NCBI RefSeq assembly: GCF_037914945.1
Contig: NZ_CP149789.1
Location: forward strand, 62,001-126,000
DNA: 64,000 bases
Reading direction: 5' to 3'
DNA from: Haloterrigena sp. KLK7
GTDB lineage: Archaea > Halobacteriota > Halobacteria > Halobacteriales > Natrialbaceae
Numbering within the stretch: the first letter of the stretch is position 1; each line of letters starts with the position of its first letter. Shown here piece after piece: positions 1 through 9,113 of this stretch. Below the pieces are notes generated by a model. It was given only the letters and a program-made list of their open reading frames with translations. It made no database searches and was not told where the DNA came from. The position numbers were made by a program, and so were the translations under genes.

Positions 1-182
1 GAAAGACGACGGCTGAGGCTACAACCATAGGAAGAGTATGTCAGCCAGGACCAATAACTTGATGCTTGCACAAGACTCAATGGATAGACCACCAGTTACT
101 GTTACGAACGTTATCTCAGTTCCAAGAATGCCAGCAGAATTCTTAACTCCTATCTTCGTGTATCAGTAGCGACTTCCACCTT

Positions 183-1469
183 ATGAGTGATGACGATAGA
201 CTCGCTACGTTATTTAGCGAATCGATCATAAATGTTCTCCGTTCATGGATATGCGTTTTAGTCCTCGCCAGTAGTGCCGTTATCGGAATGATGATCGGCC
301 GCTACGAAGCGGTACTGTTCAGTCTCATTGCGGTAGTGATCATTCTTGTTCCAGTCCTCATGTTTCGAGATCTGACAGTGATGCCCCCGTGGTATTTTCT
401 CGTCTTAGTCTGTCTTCCCGTTCTCTTGGGAACGTTCGTCCCTACTGTCCCTGTGACGACTTTCTTCCCGAGCCTCGCACTCGCCACGCTCGGATTGTTA
501 CTCATGGTTAATCTGCACCGATTTACGTCTCTCCGATTAGTTCCGTGGTTCACCATCGTTCTGACGGTATTATTTACGCTGGCAATGGCATGCGCATTGA
601 ATCTCCTTCGCTGGGTATCCGATATCCTCTTCGAAACATCGTTCCTGCTCGACGGTCGCACGCAGGATGCGATCAATGCATCGTTGATGATCGAGTTCTT
701 CTACGTCACTACCGCAGGCTTAGTTGCCGGAATGATCTTTTACCGATACTTTCAGCAGGTCTCCCAACAGCCCGTTTCTCGAATGGTGGCCCCATCTCCT
801 CCTGAAAGGAAAACTCCTGCCGAATCAGCGGTTCTCAGTGAACGCCTACACGTTTCGACGGCGCGACAGCGTCAGGTAGCATTAACGATGCAGATTATTC
901 TTAGTCTCGTTCTTGTATACGGAATCTGGACTCAACAATTGTCCCTCTTCATCAACGCCACGGTCGCTCTTGCAATCACGTTCATCCCTGCCGTATTGGG
1001 GCGGGATTACGGCATTCCGATAGAGCCGGGACTCGCATTATGGATCACAAGTGCCGTGTTTCTCCATGCACTCGGATCTATTGGATTCTATGGCATAATC
1101 CCGTCCTGGGATACACTCACACATACTCTCTCTGCTACGGTTGTTGCTGCGGCAGGGTACACGACGCTTCGGGCCATACATCTCCACGCGACAGCGATTC
1201 ACCTCCCTTCATGGGCGATGTTTATATTTACGCTTGTATTCGTTCTGGCGATGGGCGTCATCTGGGAACTACTCGAGTTCTTTACTGATCAAGGCGCTCT
1301 TCTCTTTGGACTTGATCCCGTTCTTGCCCAGCATGGGATTAATGACACGATCTCGGATCTTCTCTTCAATACCGTTGGAGCACTCCTTGTTGCGACATGG
1401 GGCACAGCATATCTTATTCGTGTATCTGAACATCTTGCAACCCAACTTGAAAGTAGATTCAACGTTTGA
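183..1469 (+). CDS. Polytopic membrane protein, YjdF/DUF2238-like C-terminus
   Basis: A 428-residue, strongly hydrophobic protein with roughly ten to twelve membrane segments in two blocks (about residues 20-190 and 230-415). They are separated by a charged linker near residues 200-228. The second block carries motifs typical of YjdF/DUF2238 inner-membrane proteins: WELLEFFTDQ near residue 360 and NDTISDLLFNTVGA near 388. No catalytic residues or transport signature can be recognised and its function is unknown. The start is the first ATG after a run of stops, 20 nt after TATCAGTAGCG. No gene in the first 182 bases can be supported. Confidence is high that it is coding and moderate for the family. 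Confidence 0.85.
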   Translation: MSDDDRLATLFSESIINVLRSWICVLVLASSAVIGMMIGRYEAVLFSLIAVVIILVPVLMFRDLTVMPPWYFLVLVCLPVLLGTFVPTVPVTTFFPSLALATLGLLLMVNLHRFTSLRLVPWFTIVLTVLFTLAMACALNLLRWVSDILFETSFLLDGRTQDAINASLMIEFFYVTTAGLVAGMIFYRYFQQVSQQPVSRMVAPSPPERKTPAESAVLSERLHVSTARQRQVALTMQIILSLVLVYGIWTQQLSLFINATVALAITFIPAVLGRDYGIPIEPGLALWITSAVFLHALGSIGFYGIIPSWDTLTHTLSATVVAAAGYTTLRAIHLHATAIHLPSWAMFIFTLVFVLAMGVIWELLEFFTDQGALLFGLDPVLAQHGINDTISDLLFNTVGALLVATWGTAYLIRVSEHLATQLESRFNV

Positions 1470-1615
1470 TTCTTAGATTGAATTTGGCTTCCTGCGGCTG
1501 TGCTTATCTTTCTTGAGTGCTACGCATCAGATATTATGCGTCACTGGGTGTTTGAACAACTCTTTATCTGCTAACATACTGGCACTCGATCCGTACGGTC
1601 GTAACCAGATCGCTT

Positions 1616-1760
1616 CTACGGCGACCCACTAGGGGCTTCGTCTACGTTCTGTATCGCGTGGCTGCGGTCCTCGTCGGCGAGGAAGTCCTCGAAGACGAAC
1701 GACCAGCCGTAGCGCTCGGCGTCGGTCGTGTAGCCCGTCTCGCGGACAAACTTGAGAAAG
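1616..1760 (-). pseudogene. Formylglycine-generating enzyme (sulfatase-modifying factor) fragment
   Basis: The minus-strand reading frame contains FVRETGYTTDAERYGWSFVF followed by EDFLADEDRSHA. This is the hallmark N-terminal part of the FGE/SUMF1 fold (family proteins read FVxATGYxTDAERFGWSFVF). It ends in a stop soon after, so about 80 percent of the enzyme is missing, including the two active-site cysteines near the C-terminus. The upstream part of the frame does not look like protein. It is a relic abutting the next, unrelated fragment on the opposite strand. Known family role: oxidation of a sulfatase cysteine to formylglycine. No sulfatase gene is seen nearby. Confidence 0.7.
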
Positions 1761-1789
1761 TGCGCGTCGTCGTCGATGTCGAACTGAAC

Positions 1790-2314
1790 TTGCTGGAGCA
1801 GTTGAGTGACTTCGTCGACGACCGAGTGAGAGACGCAGCACGCGAGCTCGTCGCTGCCAGCGCCGGCGTCAGACCCTCCATCGAGGAGCCCTACGTCCTC
1901 CCCCAGTTCGGTGACTGGCCGTTTGCGTTCACACGGATCGACGCCGTCTATGTGTGGACACAGGGTGGCTACCAAGTCGGTCGTGATCCCGACGACTATC
2001 CGCTATTCCTTGCCGTCCGTGAGCAGAACGTCGACGCCTGGGAGGCGTTTTTCGAGTCGTTCGACCTTCCCACCGCGTTCGACCGGCTGCCCCGAGACGA
2101 GCTGGCAGGACCGCTGCAGATCGTCCTCGATCCACAACCGGCACTCGAAATTGAGCACGTCGAAGGCTACCCGGTGGTCCCGAGAACGGAGACAATCGAG
2201 TATATGCGCGAGCACTACACCCAGTTCCAGTCGGCGCTCGCGATGCTCGACCGAATGTACGACGACCTCGACCTCGGCGTCACTTACCGGGAGACGGAAC
2301 GGGCACAGACATGA
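1790..2314 (+). pseudogene. Hypothetical protein, probably missing its N-terminus
   Basis: From about base 1790 the plus frame becomes convincingly protein-like, with GC-rich third positions and a normal haloarchaeal composition. Examples are FAFTRIDAVYVWTQGGYQVG and DDYPLFLAVREQNVDAWEAF. Upstream the same frame is only the antisense of the FGE scrap, so the original start was probably lost at a junction near 1760-1790. The C-terminal half is rich in acidic and aromatic residues with no membrane segment and no motif I can name. It may be translated from an internal start. The family is not recognised. Confidence 0.5.
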
Positions 2315-2772
2315 GTTTCCACAACCGGAGTGACGCGCTCATCGAACTGCTCGAGGAACTCACTCAAGATGGGCACGAGTACGTCCCCGCTGTCGGCGGG
2401 CGTCCGAACGAGTTCTAGTTCCCCGTACTCGATCGGTGAGTGGTCCTCGAGGTAGTCGACGATGACGTCGACCGGAACGACGCCGTCCTCAACGCGGACG
2501 TCTCGGAAGGGGAAGCCGCAGTTCCCGAGATCCCGTTCGGGATCACCGAGACGGGTGAACGTCGCGACCGAGTAGCGCGCTTCGGGATCGACCGAGTCCC
2601 CGTCGGCGACGAGATCTACGAGCCTGCGCTCGCGTTTCACGGTTGGATCGACGACCGCCTCTACGTTCGACGAGTAGTTCCGAACCCGGCCGTCCTCCTG
2701 CTAGTAGACGTAGTATCTTCCCGGTTCCCACCCGGTAGGAATCGGCTGACCCCCTATTCGACGTGCACTCAT
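2284..2772 (-). pseudogene. Hypothetical protein interrupted by an in-frame TAG
   Basis: A minus-strand gene starts with ATG at 2772 (MSARRIGGQPIPTGWEPGRY) and continues to a stop at 2284, but an in-frame TAG lies at 2701-2703 after residue 23. Beyond it the frame resumes smoothly as QEDGRVRNYSSNVEAVVDPT and runs through DLVADGDSVDPEARYSVATF to a normal end. Codon use on both sides is GC-rich at third positions, so this reads as one ~160-residue gene with a nonsense mutation or read-through. It diverges from the multicopper oxidase with about 10 bp between starts. The family is not recognised. A sequencing error at 2701 is the main alternative. Confidence 0.6.
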
Positions 2773-2782
2773 ACGGACGCCT

Positions 2783-4594
2783 GTGAACGAGCGTACTGAA
2801 CTGGCCCGAACGGGTGTCTCGCGGCGAAAGCTCCTCCTAGCAGCCGGCGTTTCGGGCGTCTCGGCCCTCGCGGGCTGTGCGACGGATAACACGCCGTCCG
2901 ATACCGAGACGGCGAGCGCGACGACCGTCGCGGCCCACTCGTCGCCGGACCTCGAGAAGTGGGTCGACGAGGTACCGCGTCCGGGCGTCGCGGAACCGAC
3001 CGAGACGAAGGACGGCCAGCCATATTACGAGATCGAGATGAGCGAGGTCGAACAGGAACTCCACAGCGACCTCCCGACGACGACCGTCTGGGGATACGAC
3101 GGTCAGTTTCCCGGACCGACCATTGAAGCCGAACAGGGGGAGCCGATCTACGTGCAGTGGCAGAACAACCTCCCGGACGAACACCTCCTCCCCGTCGACA
3201 CGACGGTTCACGAGGAGATGGTCCCGTACGGTATCGACGGCGTCCGAACCGTCACGCACCTCCACGGCGGGAACGTCGAAGCCGCGAGCGACGGCCATGC
3301 GCAGGCGTGGTTCACTCGCGACTTTGCGAAGACGGGCCCCAGCTTCGAGAAAAAGGACTACTACTACGTCAACGACCAGCCGCCGGCGACCCTGTGGTAT
3401 CACGACCACGCGATCGGCATCACGCGGCTGAACGTCTACGCCGGTCTCGCGGGGTTCTATCTCCTCCGGAACGACCACGAGCGGGAACTCGGGCTGCCCG
3501 ACGGCGAGTACGAGATCCCGCTCGTGTTGCAGGACCGGAGCGTCAACGAGGACGGCTCGTTATTCTATCCGTCGGCCGTTTCGGAGGACCGAGGCGGTGA
3601 CGATTCCTATCCCGAGCCGAGCATCGTTCCGGAATTCTACGGGGACGTGCCGGTCGTCAACGGAAAGGCCTGGCCCCGGCTCTCCGTCGATCCGAGAACG
3701 TATCGGTTCCGAATGCTCAACGGGTCCAACAGCCGCTACTACAACCTCAAGCTGCTCGAGTACGACGAGTCGTCGGCCGAGACTAGCAGCGACGGCCCGT
3801 CATTCGTCCAGATCGGGAACGACGGCGGTCTCCTCTCGGAACCGGTTGAACTCGACGACCGCCTCGAAATCGGTCCAGGACAGCGTGCCGACGTCGTCGT
3901 CGACTTCTCCGACTACGCGGGGGAGACGGTGCTCCTCCACAACGACGCGCCGTCGCTGTACCGCGGCTCTCTCGAGGACAGCGACGAGACGAAACCGCTT
4001 CCGGAAATCATGCTCGTCGACGTCGCGGATTCGGCGACTGGCGAGGATTCCGGGACGGTACCCGATACGTTGACCGATGTACCCGACCTGCCGGTCGAGT
4101 CGGTCGATCGACACCGACACCTCACGCTGGCCCCAGGAAGCGACGAGTACGGGCGGATGAAACACCTCCTCGGGAACCAGGACCAGCCGTCGGGGTACGC
4201 GCTCGACGACCCCGTCACCGAGGAACCAGAGCTCGGGACGACCGAAATCTGGAGCCTCGCCAACAATACCGGCATGTCTCACCCGATGCACCTCCACCTA
4301 GTCCACTTCAACGTGTTGGGACGAGAACCGCTGAGCGACTACGATTCAGAGACGAACGGCATCGATCCGGACTCGCTCGAGTCGCCCCAACCGTATGAAC
4401 TGGGTTGGAACGACGTGGTCACCGTCGACCCCGCAGAGGTGGTTCACGTACTCGTCCACTTCGGGGAGTACGAAGGACTGTTCAACGACCAGACGGGCGA
4501 GTACATGTGGCACTGCCACATGATCGAGCACGAAGATTATGACATGATGCGTCCGTTTCGGGTAGTCCCGAACACTGATGATACCGACGGTTGA
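2783..4594 (+). CDS. Tat-exported lipoprotein multicopper oxidase (laccase/CotA/bilirubin-oxidase type)
   Basis: A 603-residue, three-cupredoxin multicopper oxidase that would oxidise phenolic or metal substrates outside the cell with reduction of O2 to water. The N-terminus has a twin-arginine lipobox signal (SRRKLLLAAGVSGVSALAGC), so it should be folded before export and lipid-anchored. All four copper-binding blocks are visible: HLHGG near residue 159, WYHDHA near 205, HPMHLH near 500 and HCHMIEHEDYDMM near 577. The start is a GTG at 2783, chosen because the signal peptide begins directly after it. It resembles the laccase described in Haloferax. No copper chaperone or transporter is adjacent. 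The call is very secure; the physiological substrate is unknown. Confidence 0.95.
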   Translation: MNERTELARTGVSRRKLLLAAGVSGVSALAGCATDNTPSDTETASATTVAAHSSPDLEKWVDEVPRPGVAEPTETKDGQPYYEIEMSEVEQELHSDLPTTTVWGYDGQFPGPTIEAEQGEPIYVQWQNNLPDEHLLPVDTTVHEEMVPYGIDGVRTVTHLHGGNVEAASDGHAQAWFTRDFAKTGPSFEKKDYYYVNDQPPATLWYHDHAIGITRLNVYAGLAGFYLLRNDHERELGLPDGEYEIPLVLQDRSVNEDGSLFYPSAVSEDRGGDDSYPEPSIVPEFYGDVPVVNGKAWPRLSVDPRTYRFRMLNGSNSRYYNLKLLEYDESSAETSSDGPSFVQIGNDGGLLSEPVELDDRLEIGPGQRADVVVDFSDYAGETVLLHNDAPSLYRGSLEDSDETKPLPEIMLVDVADSATGEDSGTVPDTLTDVPDLPVESVDRHRHLTLAPGSDEYGRMKHLLGNQDQPSGYALDDPVTEEPELGTTEIWSLANNTGMSHPMHLHLVHFNVLGREPLSDYDSETNGIDPDSLESPQPYELGWNDVVTVDPAEVVHVLVHFGEYEGLFNDQTGEYMWHCHMIEHEDYDMMRPFRVVPNTDDTDG

Positions 4595-4608
4595 CAACGA
4601 GTATCAGT

Positions 4609-4971
4609 TCACAAATAGACTTCTGTCCCCGCAAAACCGCGGTCGACTTTCGCTACAGAGATCGACGGTACGCCACGGTATTGGAGGTGGACGCACGTCA
4701 CGTGGCCGCCACAGCCGCACTGACCGACGCGGTCCCACTCGAGCGCGGCACATTCGAAGGCCGCCTCGAGTTCGTCGTAGCGGTAGTCGACGGGATGGCC
4801 GTGTATCTCGTGGATGACGAGATCGACGTGGGACCTGTGTTTGATTGCCTCAGCCGCTTGTTCGACGACGAGGTCGCGGACGACACCATGTTCGGGTCCT
4901 TCCAGATCAACGGGCCGGGAATTCTCGTGAACTGCCTCGGGGTCAAGCCCCGAGGCACTCGCCTTGCTCAT
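4609..4971 (-). CDS. Small Cys-rich hypothetical protein
   Basis: A 120-residue soluble protein on the minus strand, convergent with the oxidase and 14 nt from it. Third positions are mostly G or C on this strand, which favours it over the overlapping plus-strand frame. It has an acidic, His-rich middle (HVDLVIHEIHGHPVDYRYDE) and a CGCGG-x4-C cluster near residues 86-95 that could bind a metal. No family is recognised. The adjacency to a copper enzyme suggests a metal-related role, but that is inference. Confidence 0.6.
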   Translation of the reverse strand: MSKASASGLDPEAVHENSRPVDLEGPEHGVVRDLVVEQAAEAIKHRSHVDLVIHEIHGHPVDYRYDELEAAFECAALEWDRVGQCGCGGHVTCVHLQYRGVPSISVAKVDRGFAGTEVYL

Positions 4972-4987
4972 CTGTATACACGGTCTG

Positions 4988-5215
4988 TCACCGAATCGGC
5001 GTACAGTCGGGGGAACGGGTCACTCTCGTAGTAAAGGCGATATCTGGATTACCGGCGTCGGGGGCGTGAGAATGCAATTTGTTGAACTCGACCTGAGTGA
5101 TTACCCCTCGCTCGGACAGGCGGGCAGCAACCAAGCTGCTCCCGCACTCGGCCTTCACTGAATGGCTGTTCTTGAGCAACGAAGCCAGTTCGCGCGTGAA
5201 TTCGTACTCGTTGTC
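4988..5215 (-). pseudogene. Possible degraded small gene
   Basis: A minus-strand frame reads DNEYEFTRELASLL, then VKAECGSSLVAARLSERGVI, then FNKLHSHAPDAGNPDIAF, with natural composition. A TGA sits directly before the first aspartate. An ATG in another frame lies a few bases upstream, as if two bases had been lost after the start codon. It could be a broken small gene or a domain fragment, and no family is recognised. Apart from it, the interval 5216-5448 shows nothing supportable. Confidence 0.3.
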
Positions 5216-5448
5216 TCATCCCCGTTCGGGAAGTCCGAACACTTTCCTGATCGGTGCTTATTAGGGCGGGAGCGCACAAGAGGTGGCCGACAGAAACAGT
5301 TACGCCCTTCTCGTAGTCGGACTCGTGACCTTATCAGGCAGGGGTGCCATGCGTGGTTAAGTGCGTTCAGCGCATCTTGCGTATGCTGAGGAAACGCGCA
5401 ATTCTAATCTCCCCACCGGGGAATCATCCTATCAGGGGTGGGAGGGGG

Positions 5449-6420
5449 TCAGTGGAATGCTCCTGCCACGAGTAGTGGGAAGACCAGTGTTGCCTCTGCC
5501 TCAACCTGTGTGTAGTTTGCTCGCACCTCCTTGATTTTCCCCCATGAGACCGCCTCGTTTGGTGGTGCACCCGACAGCGATCCATCTCCTTCCATCCCCG
5601 TCGAGATGTAGACGACGTAATCAGCCCCACCGCGGAAGAGGTTTGTCATGATAGCATGGTGTTTTGGTACGCCACCACCGACCGCGATGAGCCCCGTCGT
5701 GTCCGCGAGCAACCCGTCTTCAATGAGCGAGTCGTAGTCGTCCAGAATCTCGATCCCGACGTCTGAATCGTAGCCTTGGCGATAATAGTAGAGGAAGTTC
5801 CCCACCTCAGCGTCGGTCAATGCCGGACAGTATACGGGGACGTCATTGTCTGCCGCTTGCTTCAAGACCGAATCCTCGTCGTCAAGCGTTTCCCCTAATT
5901 CACGTGCGAATGCGGTTGGTGTCCGAACTTTCTCCTCCGCGAAGAAATCATCGAAGAAATCGTATAGATATTCCTCCAGCCATACGTATCGATCAGAGGG
6001 GACGAAGATGTTTCCAAGTCGGTTGATGCCTTGCTCCCGAAGTGCTGCTTCATCTGCGTCCCAGTCACCCATCTTAAACGGTTTCGCTGTCTTAATGACA
6101 TCCTCAGTTAGCGACCCAGATGTCGTGATGAGAACGTCCACGTACCCTTCTCGGACGAGATAGGCGACGGTCTCGCGCAACCCCGACGAGATGATATTCG
6201 ACGTGAATGTGAGATAGACTGTCGCGTCCGCTTCCTGCATGCGTTCTGCAATATCGATGGCTTCTGCAAGTTGTGTTGCTTGGAATCCTGTTGTCGCATA
6301 GGAGTCGAGCATTTCGTGGAAGTCGAATTCGCCGCGAAAGTCATAGCCATTAACGTCAGGCGTATCAAGATCTTCCTCACTTCCGGGGACGACATGGTCG
6401 TGAGAGTCGTCGTTGTCCAT
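5449..6420 (-). CDS. dys: Deoxyhypusine synthase
   Basis: A 323-residue NAD-dependent transferase that moves the aminobutyl group of spermidine (or an agmatine-derived group in some archaea) to a lysine of aIF5A, the first step of hypusine formation. Family features are clear: VYLTFTSNIISSGLRE near the N-terminus, the GSLTEDVIKT block, GVPKHHAIM and the C-terminal STGMEGDGSLSGAPPNEAVS segment ending with the active-site lysine of WGKI (Lys295). Length is typical. The start is the ATG at 6420, giving a short acidic N-terminus. An SMR transporter lies 91 bp upstream on the same strand. An essential housekeeping enzyme in otherwise accessory DNA is unexpected. Confidence 0.93.
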   Translation of the reverse strand: MDNDDSHDHVVPGSEEDLDTPDVNGYDFRGEFDFHEMLDSYATTGFQATQLAEAIDIAERMQEADATVYLTFTSNIISSGLRETVAYLVREGYVDVLITTSGSLTEDVIKTAKPFKMGDWDADEAALREQGINRLGNIFVPSDRYVWLEEYLYDFFDDFFAEEKVRTPTAFARELGETLDDEDSVLKQAADNDVPVYCPALTDAEVGNFLYYYRQGYDSDVGIEILDDYDSLIEDGLLADTTGLIAVGGGVPKHHAIMTNLFRGGADYVVYISTGMEGDGSLSGAPPNEAVSWGKIKEVRANYTQVEAEATLVFPLLVAGAFH

Positions 6421-6511
6421 ACAGTTGGATAACTTGGCGAAGGATTTGAAGAACTCGGAATCGGTCGCTCAATTCTCGGTACGCCCAAGGTCATCAACAA
6501 TAGAGTATCCA

Positions 6512-6856
6512 CTATGCCGAAGCCGAACCACCAGAAACGAAGTGGAGGCCGACGATACCAACGAGAATAATGCTGATGAACCCTATTCGGGCAAGGGTTG
6601 CAGGTTCATCAAACAGGATAATCCCAAGCGATGCTGTCCCAACAGCACCGATACCAGTCCAGACAGCGTATGCCGTGCCGATGGGGAGGTCTTTGATTGC
6701 CTGCGCCAACAGTACCATACTAATGATGAGGGCAACAGCGGTACCGAGCGTCGGTACTGGTTTTGAGAGACCGTCCGAATATTCGAGTCCAATTGCCCAT
6801 CCGATCTCAAACAGTCCAGCCAGTATCAAGAGCGGCCACGACATCTTAGCGTTCAT
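6512..6856 (-). CDS. Small multidrug resistance (SMR) transporter, SugE/Gdx-like
   Basis: A 114-residue, four-helix SMR protein. The essential membrane glutamate lies in helix 1 (LFEIGWAIGLEYSDG, Glu17), and the signature AYAVWTGIGAVG is present, followed by the LFDEPATLARIGFI region. GWAIGLEYSDG and AIKDLPIGTAYAVW are closer to the guanidinium exporter branch (SugE/Gdx) than to EmrE, but substrate specificity cannot be fixed from sequence alone. It works as a dual-topology dimer in the cytoplasmic membrane, exchanging cation for protons. It lies just upstream of deoxyhypusine synthase on the same strand, so co-transcription is possible. Confidence 0.9.
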   Translation of the reverse strand: MNAKMSWPLLILAGLFEIGWAIGLEYSDGLSKPVPTLGTAVALIISMVLLAQAIKDLPIGTAYAVWTGIGAVGTASLGIILFDEPATLARIGFISIILVGIVGLHFVSGGSASA

Positions 6857-6964
6857 CTACTTACTCAGTTGGACTATACCTTCCGATAGCTACTGGCTCG
6901 GGTGGCAGATCATTTGGCAAAGTTAGTTATATTAACCACTAAATAGTGCACCTATATCTAACGT

Positions 6965-7626
6965 TCAGAGTACCTTATCGATGTTGTGAGTGAGACAGCC
7001 GACAACGAGTTCCCGAAACTGTTTTCACCAGCGTCGTGAACGGACGAATGCACCATATTTTCGCTTGAGACGGGAGTTCACCGTTTCACTCTGGCTCCGT
7101 TGGGCATAGAGATCGGCATCCAACCGAGTGTTCCACGCTTTGTGGAGCGATGAAAACTCGCGGTGCTTGATGAGCGGACGAACGACGTGTTCACGGGCTA
7201 ACACGCGAACCTTCTGGTCATCGTATCCCTTGTCGCCGAGGAGAATCGCTACTTCACCGGTATTTCGCTTGATGAGCGACGGCGCGATCTGTGAGTCATG
7301 TTTTCTTGTTGTCACGTGTAAGTCGATGATCGCGTTCACGCTCGTGTCCACGAGAAGTGTAACTTTCAACTGCTGAATCGTCGGCTTCGTTCGTTTCGTG
7401 TAGTGCTTTGAGGCGTGACTGCGGTCAAAGCCGGAGGCGTCAATTCCGACGACACCGTTGGTCGGGAGAAGCGTGACTGAGAGATTGAGAAGAACCCGCC
7501 ATTCGCTTCCATCGGCAGCTCCGAGAGAAGCTTGAGCGCAAGTGTTTCCATATCGGCCGCCGAAATCTGATCGTCTGGGCCGGTAAGTTCCTCGAACAAT
7601 GGATTCCTCTGCGCCGTTGAATCCAC
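6965..7626 (-). mobile_element. IS5-like transposase relic, copy A
   Basis: A decayed transposase: PLFEELTGPDDQISAADMET at the N-terminal side, then in a shifted frame GVVGIDASGFDRSHASKHYT, LLGDKGYDDQKVR and the DDE-type C-terminus QSETVNSRLKRKYGAFVRSR. The frame changes near 7450. A TGA at 7023-7025 stands where family members have Trp, and the rest (KQFRELVVGCLTHNIDKVL) follows in frame to a stop at 6965. It is non-functional. It sits head to tail with a second, different copy. Confidence 0.8.
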
Positions 7627-8068
7627 GGAGGGTGTAAGGATTGCTTTTGACTACCTGTTCGAGGGCGTAGACAGCGGCGGTCAGCACAAGCTGGCGGAAC
7701 TCGCGGTACCATGCGTGGGGATGGACAGCGGAGCCGAATTGACGCTCGATGGCTGAGAGACGGTTCAGCCATCCAGCGCTGGCCGTACAACTCGCTGTCC
7801 AACCGGACGTTGTGTGCAGATCGTAGTGAGCGAACAGCCGGTGACGCAGCAGTAGCCGGACGACCTCCGACCGGAGGGCGTCTCGAAGTGACTGGTCGTC
7901 ATAGCCCTTGTCACCGGCGAGACTCTCGGGTTTCTCGGTGTTTCGCGGGACGACCCGACGGCCAGTCTGGGTGTCGTGAGGCCAGTGTGCCGAGCAGTAA
8001 ACATCACGAACGGCAGACGAACCCGTATCGACGAGTACCGTCGTTCTGAGCATGCGTATGTGGATCAT
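7627..8068 (-). mobile_element. IS5-like transposase relic, copy B (C-terminal part)
   Basis: A second, divergent member of the same transposase family, cut at its N-terminus. It shows LVDTGSSAVRDVYCSAHWPH, then LAGDKGYDDQSLRDALRSE, and after a frame shift LSAIERQFGSAVHPHAWYRE with RQLVLTAAVYALEQVVKSNP. The GDKGYDD block is shared with copy A, but the flanking sequence differs, so this is not a recent duplication. It runs directly into copy A and the two together give a misleading 347-residue open frame. Confidence 0.75.
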
Positions 8069-8137
8069 GGACCTATTAATTCTCCATGTCGATATTTCAC
8101 CATTTGTTCGGTGGCTTCGAACGTCACTTCTATCCCC

Positions 8138-8157
8138 TTACATTCATACTGTTGTAA
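8138..8157. promoter_or_regulatory. 20-bp palindrome, TTACA-N10-TGTAA family, site 1
   Basis: TTACA TTC ATAC TGT TGTAA. It is one of seven sites in this window with the same half-sites, the same 10-nt spacer and a central (G/A)TAC. It lies in AT-rich DNA upstream of the transposase relics, about 70 bp beyond them. No intact gene is adjacent. Confidence 0.5.
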
Positions 8158-8415
8158 ATAGAGTGTTGGTTTTGGACATCGCATCTATTTTTCTATAGGA
8201 AAACTATTAATATAGATTTTTATATTCGGTAACTACGAATGTGCATTCCAGATATTCTCATGAGATAGATACAATTCAAATATAGATTGGGGAGAAGCCA
8301 ATGGTTATTAGTATACATACAGGAAAGTATGAGAACATTAGTTAAGAGGATGACAGTTACACAGAGGTTCTGGATTAGGCGTTTAGGGATTATAGTGTTA
8401 ACCAGGACTCCCACG
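8158..8415. other. AT-rich non-coding stretch
   Basis: Markedly AT-rich DNA with many stops in all frames. No gene, repeat or RNA can be supported here. Confidence 0.6.
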
Positions 8416-8628
8416 TTACTCTAGAAGAAGAGGAGTGCTTTCTGTCTCTGGCGCCTCGAGAAATGGGTTCTCAAGACAGACGAACATGAGGCGTCCGGAC
8501 AGCGTATCGGCACGTTTGATTGCATAGTCGACGATGACGATATCCTCATCCATATTTGAAATGCGGGTCGTCCGAGGATACATCTCATGTGACGGCAAGT
8601 AAACGGATCGAGAGTCGAACATCATCAT
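8416..8628 (-). CDS. Hypothetical 70-residue protein
   Basis: A short minus-strand frame beginning MMMFDSRSVYLPSHEMYPRT, with the stretch MDEDIVIVDYAIKRADTLSG and an acidic C-terminus. Composition and third-position GC are compatible with a gene or a gene fragment, and it is surrounded by AT-rich non-coding DNA. The family is not recognised. It could be the surviving end of a longer protein. Confidence 0.35.
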   Translation of the reverse strand: MMMFDSRSVYLPSHEMYPRTTRISNMDEDIVIVDYAIKRADTLSGRLMFVCLENPFLEAPETESTPLLLE

Positions 8629-8754
8629 TAATTTCGTCCTCTCAGAGGGCGGCGTCTGTCACATACTTATCACTACATGCGACATATGATCGATGTTTTT
8701 ATGTGTCATGACACTGGTCCTCAACCAATGTTTGATAGTCAGAGCTGGGAGAAT

Positions 8755-9113
8755 GAGGACCACATATCGGAGAGCCGTACCCGACGGTCACCGCTACCGG
8801 TTTCGAACCGTACCTCGCCCGTCCGTTCCTGGTCGAATACTACGGCAACTCTGACGTGCAGTCCATCGATAAACCACTCCCGACGGTGACAACCAAGGAT
8901 CGGCACGCGCTGTGCATCCCAGACTTCTATCCGTGGGGGCTCGATCTCCGCTACCGGATGCTCCAGCCGCGGGAGCTCGCCGCAGCTCAAGGCATCCCGG
9001 AGGGCTACGACTTTACTGGGAACAAGACCCAGACCACAAAACAGATCAGGAACGCTGTCCCGGTCAACCTCGGGAAGTCGCTCGTCGGTCAGTCTTTCTT
9101 CTCGAAGTATTGA
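8755..9113 (+). pseudogene. C-terminal remnant of a DNA cytosine-5 methyltransferase
   Basis: The frame reads HIGEPYPTVTATGFEPYLAR, PFLVEYYGNSDVQSIDKPLP, TVTTKDRHAL and finally YRMLQPRELAAAQGIPEGYD with TKQIRNAVPVNLGKSLV. These are the conserved motifs IX-X of C5 methylases (IDKPLPTVT, LTxRE.A..QGFP, QIGNAVP). The catalytic PCQ and ENV motifs and the SAM-binding N-terminus are absent. The conserved GNAVP glycine is replaced by arginine. It converges on the FNT transporter gene and overlaps its last 25 bp. It is probably a leftover of a restriction-modification or orphan methylase gene. Confidence 0.8.

Noticed and set aside
1..182. A short plus-strand frame near 61-170
   Set aside because: Only ~35 residues, no promoter or motif, and cut by the window edge; not supportable.
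4591..5031. A 146-residue plus-strand frame opposite the Cys-rich protein
   Set aside because: Third-codon GC and composition favour the minus strand; the plus frame looks like an antisense shadow.
7025..8068. A single 347-residue transposase gene
   Set aside because: The frame joins two different decayed copies and contains two GDKGYDD motifs; it is not one protein.
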